The position numbers and the translations under genes were made by a program. Below the pieces are notes generated by a model. The model did not search any database, had not been told where the DNA came from, and saw only the letters and a program-made list of their open reading frames with translations. DNA of 64,000 nt from RBC074 sp964470555 (GTDB lineage Bacteria; Acidobacteriota; Blastocatellia; RBC074): NCBI GenBank assembly GCA_964470555.1, contig CAYYDG010000023.1:52284-116283 (forward strand). The letters are read 5' to 3'. The first letter of the stretch is position 1, and each line of letters opens with the position of its first letter. Below, in pieces: positions 1 to 8,025 of this stretch.

Positions 1-19
1 TTTGCCCGAACAACTGGCG

Positions 20-634
20 CTAACTTTTCGTGCGCCAGTGATCCAGCAGCGGTCCGGATTTGCCAAACACCGGATCCGTGATGGGTAGCGCCAGCCGCGC
101 AATGTTGTCATCCACGCGAGGACGTTCGCCCGCTTTGCCGTAATTCATGTCCACGTTTTGATTCGGCGGATAGGCTCCCACGACGTGAAAGTCGCTGCTC
201 GATCCCAGATTTTTGTGGCCGACGCCGGCGGGAATGATGATGACATCGCCTGCGCCGATGGTTTCGGTGATGCCGTTTTCGCCGCCAAGCTGGACTTTGG
301 CCGAACCGCCGAACACCAGCAAGGCTTCGTGCGCCGTGCTGTGGTAATGGTGATAGCTGAAAATGCCGTTGCGCCAATCGTTGCCCCAGTTGTTGGCGTG
401 GATCAAGGCTTCGATGGCCGATGCCGGGTCATCTTTGGGCAGATTCAATGCGCCGGGGTAAATCAACACCGGCAATTGACTGTTGGGAATCGTGCCCGCA
501 TCTTTCAGCATTCGCGTGACGACGCGCGGCGGTTTGGAATTGAGAAGCGAGTTTGAGTTTTGCGCTTGCGCTCCGATCATAGCCGCGCCACCAAGCGCAC
601 CCGTCGCCAGAAAGTCTCTTCGATTGATATTCAT
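20..634 (-). CDS. Tat-exported cupin-domain protein
   Basis: Probably a small exported beta-barrel (cupin) protein; substrate unknown. The ATG at 634 opens a twin-arginine signal (MNINRRDFLATGALGGAAM), so the longer frame to 706 was trimmed by 24 residues. The cupin core follows: motif 1 around HHYHSTAHEALLVFGGSA supplies metal-binding histidines and a glutamate, and motif 2 contains GDVIIIPAGVGHKNL. Cupins of this size are often isomerases, dioxygenases or small-molecule binders, and nothing here chooses among them. The end PVFGKSGPLLDHWRTK is typical of single-cupin proteins in soil bacteria. It is transcribed divergently from the TPR/CHAT gene, with about 220 bp between them. Export by Tat suggests that metal is loaded in the cytoplasm. 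The stop codon is TAG. Confidence 0.8.
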   Translation of the reverse strand: MNINRRDFLATGALGGAAMIGAQAQNSNSLLNSKPPRVVTRMLKDAGTIPNSQLPVLIYPGALNLPKDDPASAIEALIHANNWGNDWRNGIFSYHHYHSTAHEALLVFGGSAKVQLGGENGITETIGAGDVIIIPAGVGHKNLGSSSDFHVVGAYPPNQNVDMNYGKAGERPRVDDNIARLALPITDPVFGKSGPLLDHWRTKS

Positions 635-810
635 GTTGTACCTGCCTGGGTTGGAGTTTTCGATCACGGCGGCAGGAAATGTAGCAGCTTGCGCGAACTG
701 AGCCAAGCAATCGAACGCGCGACGAGCAAAATTGGCATGTTGCAGGCGCTTCTTTTAGAGTGTTGGCGACAGGTTTTCTCTGTAAAAGAGCATGTGGCTG
801 AGAATGCAAA

Positions 811-828
811 GCTGCGACAGGTCGCAGC
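811..828. promoter_or_regulatory. Perfect 8-bp dyad upstream of the TPR/CHAT gene
   Basis: GCTGCGAC and GTCGCAGC flank a 2-base centre and end 24 bases before the ATG at 853. It may be an operator or a leader hairpin. No -35/-10 pair could be assigned confidently nearby. Confidence 0.35.
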
Positions 829-852
829 GCTCCAAATTCATAGGTTGAGCTT

Positions 853-3800
853 ATGCGATTGCTTCTGCTGATTCTGTTGCTGACAACAATTCCCGCTTTT
901 GTCCGGGCGCAATCCGACGAAGAAAAACTGCGTGCAGCCGTTGGTAAATACTTCAATGCCTATGCCAAAGAAGATTGGGAAGCGTTTGCCGCCGTGTGGC
1001 ACGAACAATCGCCAATGCTGGCATCGCGGTTCAACGTCATGAAAGCGCAGTTTGCCAACGAAGATTTCAGTTTCAGCGAACCGCTCATCTCTCGATTGAA
1101 AATCGAAGGCGACACGGCTCGGTTGCGCGTCGCCATCAGCCGCACCGCCAAACATCGCGTCACCAACGTCGTCCGCCTGACCGAAGTGCGAACCGAAATG
1201 ACGTTTGTCCGCGAAAACGGCGAATGGCGTTTGTGGACGGAAGCGTCGCCGGTTTCCGAATTGCTGAACGCGCTGGCCGACGCCAAAACCGACGACGAAC
1301 GGCGCAAGCTGTTGGACGAAGACAAGGAATTGGTGACGCGCGAATTATTGTTTTTGCTCAGCGGAACCAGCGACCGCGCTTACACGCAAGCCGATTACGC
1401 GCGCGCATTGCGCTTGCTGCAAAGCGCCGTGCTGGCGGCGGAAATCATCGGTGATAAAAACGAACAAGCGAATGCCTGGCACAACATGGGCATCATTCAT
1501 TTTGTGCAGAATCGCCCGGAACCAGCGCTGGAAGCGTATCGCAACAGTTTGCGCATCGAAGAAGAACTGGGGCGCAAACCGGAAATCGCGCGTTCGCTGA
1601 ACAGCATGGCGCTGGTGTTGTTGGCGCAAACCAGGTTCGCAGAAGCCGTTGAGCAGTTCCAACGCGCGCTGGCGATTTTTCAATTGCTGGATCGCAAATC
1701 CGATGTGGCGCAAACGCTGGAAAATATCGGCAACGCTTTTTATGAACAAGGCAATCTTTCGCGCGCGGTCGAGTTATATCAACAGAGCGTCAAGGAGCTT
1801 GAAACGCTCAATCGTCCCGGCCCCGCTGCGCATCGAATGTTGAAAATCGCCCGCGCCGAACTGGAACGTGGCCGCGACGCCAAAGCCATAGAGGTGTTTC
1901 TGCAAGCGGCCAGCAAGTTGAACGCCGCCGGAGACCGCCGCACGTTGGGTTATGTGTTCCACAACGTCGCCAACATCCTGTACGACCAGGGCGATTACAA
2001 CCAGGCGCTGACCTATTACAACCGAAGTTTGCAGGCCGAACGCTCCGCTGGCACTCGTGAAGGCGAAGCGGCGGCGTTGCAGGGCATTGGCCTGATTCAT
2101 TCGCTCAACGGCAATCATTCCGCCGCGCTGGACGCTTTCACGCGGAATCTGGCGTTGGCTCAAGCCTTGAACAACAAAGCCGACATCGCCCAGGCGTGGC
2201 AGAAAATGGGCGGTTCGCTTTACAGCCTGAGCAAACTGGATGAATCGCTGGAAGCGTACAAAGCGGCGTTGGCTTTGCGCGAACAACTCAGCGACGATCA
2301 GGAAACGGCGCTGGCGTTGCTGGATGTCGGTGTGACGTTGACGGCCAAACGCGAATTCGCCGACGCGCTGGCCTATTACGCGCGGAGCCGCGAGTTGTAT
2401 GACAAGGCAGGCAATTCCGCAGGCATAGCCGCCGTGTTGTTGAACACGGCGCTGGTTCATTACCTGACTCGCGATTGGCCGAAGTCGCTGGAAACCGCCA
2501 CGCAGGCCGCAGACTTTGCCCGTCGCGCCGAAGATCAGGATTTGTTCTGGCAGGCGCGTCATCGCGCAGGCAAAACGTTTTACCGGATGAACGATCTGGC
2601 CGCCGCGCGCAAAGCCATGACCGAAGCCATCGCCGTGATCGAAACCATGCGCCCGCCCGCCGCGCGAAGCCAGCAGCCGCGTTATTACGAAAACAAGATC
2701 GCGCCGTATCTGGCGATGGTGGACGTTGCCTTGAGCGAAGGGCAGGGAAACGAAGCATTCCATTTCACCCAACGCGCGAAAGCCCGCGTGCTGACCGGGT
2801 TGTTGCAAAATGCCAAAACGCAGATCGTCAAAACCATGACCGCGCGCGAACAGGAACGCGAACGCCAGTTGTTGGCAGAAATCACCGCTGCCAATTTGCA
2901 GGTTTACCGCGAACAGGAGCGACTGAAACAGAATCCAGTTCGCATCGCCGAACTGAAAACCAAATTGCAAAAAGCCCAGTCCGATTACGCGGAATTTCGC
3001 ACGCGGCTGTATCTGCAGCATCCGTTGTTGAAAACCTTGCGCGGAGAACTCAAGCCCATCACCGTCGAACAAGTCGCGCCGCTGGTGATGGACGCCAAAA
3101 CCGCTTTGCTGGAATTTGTCGAAACGGACGAGCGCGTTTATCTGTTCGTCTTCGGCAAAGACAAACCGAAAACCGCCAAACCGTCGGCAGCGCAGCAACG
3201 CGCAACGCTGAAAATTTTCATTCTGGAAACCGTGCGCGGCGATTTGTATCCGCGCGCGTTCAAATTCAATCAGGCGATTGCCACGCGCAGCGAAGACGCC
3301 AACGCCAGCGCCCGTGAACTGTACGATCTGTTGTTGAAACCCGCTGCCTCCGCGCTGGAAGGCAAAACGCAACTGATCATCGCGCCAGATGTCGTTTCGT
3401 GGGGAGTTCCATTCCAGGCGTTGCGCAGCGAAGCCGAACGTTTTGTGATCGAAGATTTCGCGGTTTCCTATACGCCTTCGTTGACGATTTACAACGCTGT
3501 CGCCACCAACCGAATTCCTGCACCTATTGTGCGTATGACGGGAACCAGATCGCCCGCTCAGGTCGCGTTGCTGGCGGTGGGGAATCCGGCGGTGAGCGTG
3601 GAAGCGGCGGATTTACTGAAAACGGTCTTGGCGGTTCCGCCTGCGGATTTTGCGGACGCCAGCAACGAAACCGAAAAAACGTTTGCAGAGATGGCCGGGC
3701 TGCACGGCGCTGATCAGAGTTTGTTGTTGACCGGTGTGGAAGCCACTGAAGACCGCATCAAAAAAGAACTCGGTCAGGCGCGCGTCGTTCATTTTGCCGC

Positions 3801-4227
3801 GCAAGGAATTCATCACGAAGCCAGCCCGTTGTTTTCGTTGCTGGCTGTCGCGCCTCAGCAAGAAAACCGCGAAGACGGGTTGCTGGAATTGCGTGAAGTG
3901 TTGCGACTGGAGTTGAACGCCGATCTGGTGGTGGCAACGGGAAGCGATTGGGCGACGCCGCGCACGTTGACCAATCGTGCGATGACGGCCTGGAGTTGGG
4001 CGTGGTTTGTGGCGGGCAGTCGCTCGGCGTTGCTGGGACAATGGCGTATGGACGCTTCCGCCAACTCGGCGTTGATGATCGAATTCCATCGGCAGTTGAT
4101 CGCCGACAAAGGGCGTTCGGCCAAATCCGCAGTTTGGCGAACCGCCGTGCAAACCTTGCTGGCGAACACTGAACATCGCCATCCGTTTTTCTGGGCCGGG
4201 TTTACCATGCTCGGCAATGGCAGATGA
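853..4227 (+). CDS. Secreted TPR protein with degenerate CHAT (caspase-like) domain
   Basis: A signal peptide (MRLLLLILLLTTIPAFVRAQ) is followed by an NTF2/SnoaL-like domain (about residues 22-135), a long run of tetratricopeptide repeats (about 165-640), a coiled-coil stretch (about 650-720) and a C-terminal CHAT domain (about 780-1124). CHAT domains are caspase-fold peptidases using a His in HFATHG-like and a Cys in SACxT-like motifs. Here the first motif reads HFAAQG, with Gln at the His position, and the second reads VVATGSDW, with no Cys. The fold seems kept (DGLLELREVLRLELNADLVV) but catalysis is probably lost, leaving a scaffold role. Length (1124 aa) is ordinary for TPR-CHAT proteins. 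The BON-domain gene follows 72 bp downstream and may be co-transcribed. The partner of the TPR array is unknown. Confidence 0.85.
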   Translation: MRLLLLILLLTTIPAFVRAQSDEEKLRAAVGKYFNAYAKEDWEAFAAVWHEQSPMLASRFNVMKAQFANEDFSFSEPLISRLKIEGDTARLRVAISRTAKHRVTNVVRLTEVRTEMTFVRENGEWRLWTEASPVSELLNALADAKTDDERRKLLDEDKELVTRELLFLLSGTSDRAYTQADYARALRLLQSAVLAAEIIGDKNEQANAWHNMGIIHFVQNRPEPALEAYRNSLRIEEELGRKPEIARSLNSMALVLLAQTRFAEAVEQFQRALAIFQLLDRKSDVAQTLENIGNAFYEQGNLSRAVELYQQSVKELETLNRPGPAAHRMLKIARAELERGRDAKAIEVFLQAASKLNAAGDRRTLGYVFHNVANILYDQGDYNQALTYYNRSLQAERSAGTREGEAAALQGIGLIHSLNGNHSAALDAFTRNLALAQALNNKADIAQAWQKMGGSLYSLSKLDESLEAYKAALALREQLSDDQETALALLDVGVTLTAKREFADALAYYARSRELYDKAGNSAGIAAVLLNTALVHYLTRDWPKSLETATQAADFARRAEDQDLFWQARHRAGKTFYRMNDLAAARKAMTEAIAVIETMRPPAARSQQPRYYENKIAPYLAMVDVALSEGQGNEAFHFTQRAKARVLTGLLQNAKTQIVKTMTAREQERERQLLAEITAANLQVYREQERLKQNPVRIAELKTKLQKAQSDYAEFRTRLYLQHPLLKTLRGELKPITVEQVAPLVMDAKTALLEFVETDERVYLFVFGKDKPKTAKPSAAQQRATLKIFILETVRGDLYPRAFKFNQAIATRSEDANASARELYDLLLKPAASALEGKTQLIIAPDVVSWGVPFQALRSEAERFVIEDFAVSYTPSLTIYNAVATNRIPAPIVRMTGTRSPAQVALLAVGNPAVSVEAADLLKTVLAVPPADFADASNETEKTFAEMAGLHGADQSLLLTGVEATEDRIKKELGQARVVHFAAQGIHHEASPLFSLLAVAPQQENREDGLLELREVLRLELNADLVVATGSDWATPRTLTNRAMTAWSWAWFVAGSRSALLGQWRMDASANSALMIEFHRQLIADKGRSAKSAVWRTAVQTLLANTEHRHPFFWAGFTMLGNGR

Positions 4228-4299
4228 ATTGAAAACCGAATCGGCTTTGCGTTTCGTAAATGGCGTCGAAGTCGTTCAAACCGAATTCCAGGAGGAAAT

Positions 4300-4914
4300 A
4301 TGAAAAAAACGTTGTGTCAGATATTCGTCGTTCTCTCGCTGAGTTTTGTCGTCTTTTCCACGGCGCTGGCCATCGGTCTCGATCCGCAAAAGAAAAAGCA
4401 AGCCGGGCAGCAGGAACAATCGTCGCGCGCCGAACGCGAGGCGCGCGCGTTGGCGAATCTGGCCAAAGAAGTGCGCAAAGAATTGGTCATGATTCCGTTT
4501 TTCGGCATCTTCGACTGGCTGGAAGGCAATGTCGAACCTGATGGCACGGTGTTTTTGCGCGGCCAGGTCACTCGCCCTACGATCAAACAGGAAGCGGAAA
4601 ATCGCGTCAAAAGCATCGAAGGCGTTGAAAAAGTCGTCAACGACATTGAAGTTCTGCCGTTGTCTTCGAATGACGACCGGTTGCGTATTGCCGTTTTCAA
4701 TGCCTTGTTCAACCGCAATTCGCCGCTGACGCGTTATTCATTGGGAGCGAATCCCTCCATTCACATCATCATCAACAACGGACGGCTGACGTTGAAAGGC
4801 ATCGTTTCGACCAAGGCCGACAGGGATTTCGCCAACGTTCGCGCCAATGGCGTTGCCGGATTGTTCGAGGTGAAAAACGAATTGCAGGTCGAATCTTCGA
4901 GCAAGAAGAAATGA
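4300..4914 (+). CDS. Periplasmic protein with two BON domains
   Basis: The ATG at 4300 has a strong Shine-Dalgarno (AGGAGG ending 6 bases upstream). A signal peptide (MKKTLCQIFVVLSLSFVVF, cleaved near ALA) precedes a Lys/Gln/Arg-rich linker. Two BON domains follow at about residues 65-125 and 130-198; the first has the typical GTVFLRGQVTRP and IEGVEKVVNDIEVLP pattern, the second GRLTLKGIVSTKADRDFA. BON domains bind phospholipid or other envelope surfaces, as in OsmY, and are usually linked to envelope stress. It lies just after the TPR/CHAT gene on the same strand, so a joint envelope role is plausible but unproven. Confidence 0.85.
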   Translation: MKKTLCQIFVVLSLSFVVFSTALAIGLDPQKKKQAGQQEQSSRAEREARALANLAKEVRKELVMIPFFGIFDWLEGNVEPDGTVFLRGQVTRPTIKQEAENRVKSIEGVEKVVNDIEVLPLSSNDDRLRIAVFNALFNRNSPLTRYSLGANPSIHIIINNGRLTLKGIVSTKADRDFANVRANGVAGLFEVKNELQVESSSKKK

Positions 4915-4933
4915 TCCAATTCAACACTGAAAA

Positions 4934-4970
4934 TTTTTAGACAGGATTTACAGGATTCAACAGGATGAAG
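4934..4970. repeat. Dispersed short repeat of the 'acaggat' type
   Basis: The phrase TTTTTAGACAGGATTTACAG continues into two further AACAGGAT-like steps, giving three direct ACAGGAT cores at about 10-base spacing. It lies between convergent genes. I recognise this phrase from memory as a recurrent intergenic word in several bacterial phyla; that is recall, not a search result. Confidence 0.5.
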
Positions 4971-5000
4971 GCATTGTTTCATCAAATGGCATCTTGAAAT

Positions 5001-5702
5001 TCAGGTTGCCGGATTCAGAAATTTTGTCAGCCAGTTGGTAATGATGGCTTCATCAGTGGGCGCGTGAAATTGCGCGGCATTGACTTTGTCGGCTCCGATC
5101 AGATCGGTTCGTCCGCGCACCAACGCCTCAGCATAAGCCGCTGGAAATTCGGGATGCCCCTGAATGCCGAGCATGGTTTCGCCAACGCGAAACATGGCCA
5201 CCGGACAATGATCGCTTTCGCCGAGCACGACGCCAGATTCCGGCAACCGCACAACTTGATCGGCGTGCGTGTATTGAATGCCGCAACTGGATTGTTCCGG
5301 CTGCATCCAGCTTTCCTGTTTGAGGACGTTCAGGCTGTGAACGCCTATGCCCCAACCTTGCGCGGCTTTTTCGACCTTGCCGCCCAGGGCTTCCGCCATC
5401 ACCTGATGACCGAAACAAATTCCGACGAACGGCTTGTCGGCTTCGCGCAAGTTTCGCAAAAAGCCTTTCAGTTCCCGAATCCAATCGTGTTCGTCGTAAG
5501 CCGAAAAGCGGGAACCCGTGCAGACGAAAGCCTCGCAAGCGTCCACTGAAACCGGAAACTCGCCATTGCGAACGTCGAAGTTCACCAGTTCCAGTTGCGG
5601 CGCGTGACGATTGAAAAGATCAGCGAACATCTGGCGATAATCGCCCGCGATGTGCAGCAAATCTTCCCGGACGTGATCGCATTCCAGCAGGCCTATTTTC
5701 AT
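5001..5702 (-). CDS. Class I glutamine amidotransferase family protein
   Basis: Family members release ammonia from glutamine, or act as gamma-glutamyl hydrolases, through a Cys-His-Glu triad. Visible are the nucleophile elbow VGICFGHQVMAEALGG (Cys) and the His-Glu motif IQGHPEFPAAYAEAL. The N-terminus MKIGLLECDHV is typical of stand-alone GMP-synthase-like amidotransferases, and an AGAGG sits 9 bases before this ATG, so it was chosen over the ATG three codons upstream. It starts 12 bases after the UvrD helicase gene and is probably co-transcribed with it. No synthetase partner is present, so the acceptor is unknown; a stand-alone role such as cleaving gamma-glutamyl compounds is possible. 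Confidence 0.82.
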   Translation of the reverse strand: MKIGLLECDHVREDLLHIAGDYRQMFADLFNRHAPQLELVNFDVRNGEFPVSVDACEAFVCTGSRFSAYDEHDWIRELKGFLRNLREADKPFVGICFGHQVMAEALGGKVEKAAQGWGIGVHSLNVLKQESWMQPEQSSCGIQYTHADQVVRLPESGVVLGESDHCPVAMFRVGETMLGIQGHPEFPAAYAEALVRGRTDLIGADKVNAAQFHAPTDEAIITNWLTKFLNPAT

Positions 5703-5714
5703 GACAGTCATCCT

Positions 5715-7790
5715 CTATCTTTCCATCCGCAGATCATCCAAAAATTCCGATGCCGGCGCGGCGCTTGTCACCAGCAGTGAGTCGCGCGCGCGCGTGCAGG
5801 CGACGTAAAGCAGATGGCGTTCGGTGTTGTAAACCTCTTCCAAGTCCGCCTCGTCAGCCACCGATTCAATGCGTTCCTGCAAGGGGATGATTTCATCATC
5901 GCAGGCCATTACGACCACCGCGCGAAATTCCAACCCTTTGGCCAGATGCATGGCGCTGACGGAAACAAAATCGCTGGCCGTTTCGACATTTTCGTCGAGA
6001 ATCTTGAACTTCAACCGGGCTGCCTCGATTGCGGCTTTCGCTCGATCCAATTCCGCTTCGGAACGAACAAAAACCCCGATTTCGTTCGGGCGCACGCCAT
6101 CCTTGATTCGTTCACTGAGCCAACCGCCCACAGTCTTTGTTTCTTCTTTCTGGCTGTTCAAGACCTGAATCACTGGCGCTGGCCCATTGAAAACAGAAAT
6201 GGTGTTGTTGCGTTGTTCCGTATTGCCATCCACATCGGAGACTTCCGGTCCCAGCAAGCGGTCAGCTTGCTGGCGGATTTGGTGCGAAGTCCGGTAATTG
6301 ATATTCAGCGTGCGCGAACGCCCACGCACATCCACGCCCAGAGCTTTCCACGAAAACGGCTGTTGAAAGATTCTCTGTCCCAAATCGCCAGCGAAGAACA
6401 ATCCGTTCGGCTGTGTGGCTCCCAGCGCAGCCAGAAACCGCAATTGTGGAATGCTGACATCCTGGGCTTCGTCAACGACAGCAAAATCGAAAGGCGGCTT
6501 TTTGCTTTCGGTAAGTTCCACGGCCAATTGGCTGAACAATCCGGCGTAGGTAATCAATCCGCGTTCGTTGAGTTGCGAACGCACGCGGTCGAAGATTTTC
6601 CAGAGCAACGCGCGCATCGGCTCAGGCAAGCGAGTTTTGCGGCCCAGCCGTTTTACGTCGCGGTATTCTTCCCAGCTTTTCAACTGCCAGGCGTCAACGA
6701 CTTCTTCCCATTCCGAAGACAGAAAACGCAGGCTGAAATTATGGCCTTCGACTTGTTTGGCGGCATCGGTCAGCAGTTCCCGAATCACTTTGGTCGAAGC
6801 CATCTTCGGCGCGCCGATGCGTGCCTTGTAAAGCTTTCGCCCGATGGCGTTCAGCGAATGCACTTCGATGTTTTCGCCAAGCCGTGGTTCGTGATGGAGC
6901 AATCGCCGAAGTTTTGTATCCAGCGACTTGGCCAGAGGATCGGAAAAGGTGGTCAGCAAGACGCGCGATTGTCGGTTGTGCCGCGCCAGGTGAGCAGCAC
7001 GATGCAGAGCCACAATCGTTTTGCCTGTGCCCGCCGAACCGGCCACGCGCGCAGGCCCTCCGAAATCGCGTTCGACTAATTGCCGCTGCGCTGGATGCAG
7101 GAAGATCGTCCATTTATCCCACGGAAAATCCATTGCACGTCCCAACTCTTCGACATCGCTCATTACGCGGAATCGGCGCAGTGCGTCGGGATGATCGAAC
7201 GGATTCGTGCCAGCAGGGACAGGTTTGGTGATTTGCGGCCTTGCGCCGGTGGCGATTTGGAACAACGCTTCAGAGGCTTCGCCGGGCAGATGATCTATCA
7301 ACTCAAGATAGGTTTTTTGGTTTACTTGGCGCACGGCAGGAAGCCATTCGATTGGCACTCCGTAACTCAGCAACTCCTCTTCAGGAATGCTGGCGAACAA
7401 AGGCGGCAGTTCTACATGCCGTTCGACTTCGACATATTTCGGAATAATGACTTCTTGAACGGTTTCGCGGATTTCGACCAATTGCGCCGCGCCGGTCTTT
7501 GGGTGGGTTTCCAGTTTGCGCCGCATTGCCCAATCGTAGGCTTTGTCGTGATGATTGACATAACACAGCAGAAAGCTGGCTTCGGTTTTGTGAACGATCA
7601 GCCGAATGTCTTTGTTGACGCGCGCCGACCAGAAATGGGGGTCTTTGGCTCGATCCACCTTGTGCAATTGCATCCCCGGATTGACCGGGTTCAGTTGCAG
7701 ATCGAAGGCGGTGGTTTTGGCTGCTTTCTGTTCTTCGCCTGTCAGTTTTGTCAGGCTGTCGGTAAAAGTATCGGCTATGCGAAATTCCAT
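5715..7790 (-). CDS. UvrD-type DNA helicase with N-terminal RelE/ParE-like domain
   Basis: A superfamily 1A helicase: Walker A GSAGTGKT (251-258), Walker B DEAQD (440-444), GDLGQRIFQQPFSW, NYRTSHQIRQQ (498-508), SAMHLAKGLEFRAVVV (motif V, about 612-627) and LLYVACTRARDSL (motif VI, about 660-672). The first 95 residues resemble a RelE/ParE toxin fold: a helical start followed by DIRLIVHKTEASFLLCYVNH and HDKAYDWAMRR, where toxins have the 'YRVIV...LLYVGHHDEAY' pattern. So this is a toxin-fold domain fused to a helicase, perhaps for nucleic-acid or ribosome recognition. The 691-aa length is close to UvrD/PcrA, but the N-terminal third before Walker A is not canonical. It lies downstream of the restriction-like cluster beyond a palindrome array. 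Confidence 0.85.
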   Translation of the reverse strand: MEFRIADTFTDSLTKLTGEEQKAAKTTAFDLQLNPVNPGMQLHKVDRAKDPHFWSARVNKDIRLIVHKTEASFLLCYVNHHDKAYDWAMRRKLETHPKTGAAQLVEIRETVQEVIIPKYVEVERHVELPPLFASIPEEELLSYGVPIEWLPAVRQVNQKTYLELIDHLPGEASEALFQIATGARPQITKPVPAGTNPFDHPDALRRFRVMSDVEELGRAMDFPWDKWTIFLHPAQRQLVERDFGGPARVAGSAGTGKTIVALHRAAHLARHNRQSRVLLTTFSDPLAKSLDTKLRRLLHHEPRLGENIEVHSLNAIGRKLYKARIGAPKMASTKVIRELLTDAAKQVEGHNFSLRFLSSEWEEVVDAWQLKSWEEYRDVKRLGRKTRLPEPMRALLWKIFDRVRSQLNERGLITYAGLFSQLAVELTESKKPPFDFAVVDEAQDVSIPQLRFLAALGATQPNGLFFAGDLGQRIFQQPFSWKALGVDVRGRSRTLNINYRTSHQIRQQADRLLGPEVSDVDGNTEQRNNTISVFNGPAPVIQVLNSQKEETKTVGGWLSERIKDGVRPNEIGVFVRSEAELDRAKAAIEAARLKFKILDENVETASDFVSVSAMHLAKGLEFRAVVVMACDDEIIPLQERIESVADEADLEEVYNTERHLLYVACTRARDSLLVTSAAPASEFLDDLRMER

Positions 7791-7814
7791 TGGGTTACCT
7801 GATAGGGCAGGATT

Positions 7815-8015
7815 TTAGTTCCGTAGGAGCGGCATATTTATCGAAAGCGATTGCCGCAACGCGGTTTTAGCGCCATAGGCGCGGCATGTTTATAGAATCC
7901 GAACGGGTTATTTCCTCAGCTCCGTAGGAGCGGCATCTGCTGCACATTCCGCTCCTACGGAGCTATGGGAACGATCCAATCCGCATTGCTATAAACATTC
8001 CGCTCCTACGGAGCG
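7815..8015. repeat. Array of five short palindromic repeats
   Basis: Five related units occupy the 235 bp between the methyltransferase and UvrD helicase genes. The consensus is TTTTAG, then CTCCGTAGGAGCGGCAT, then GTTTATAG. Units lie at about 7815-7840, 7864-7896 (a compensated variant, GCGCCATAGGCGC) and 7917-7942 in one orientation, and 7945-7965 and 7989-8015 in the other. Each unit has a CTCC/GGAG dyad and the inverted members could pair into a larger stem. Spacing and intervening sequence are irregular, unlike CRISPR. It may act as a terminator or mRNA-stabilising structure between the two transcription blocks. Confidence 0.75.
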
Positions 8016-8025
8016 AAGACGGCCG

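Noticed and set aside
1774..3372. 532-codon open frame on the minus strand inside the TPR/CHAT gene
   Set aside because: Antisense shadow of a gene with clear domains; its translation is rich in Gln, Arg and Phe, with no motif or ribosome site.
5814..7079. 421-codon plus-strand frame opposite the UvrD helicase
   Set aside because: The opposite strand encodes all helicase motifs; the product has no recognisable features.
7815..8015. CRISPR-like array
   Set aside because: Mixed orientations, irregular spacing and no cas genes.
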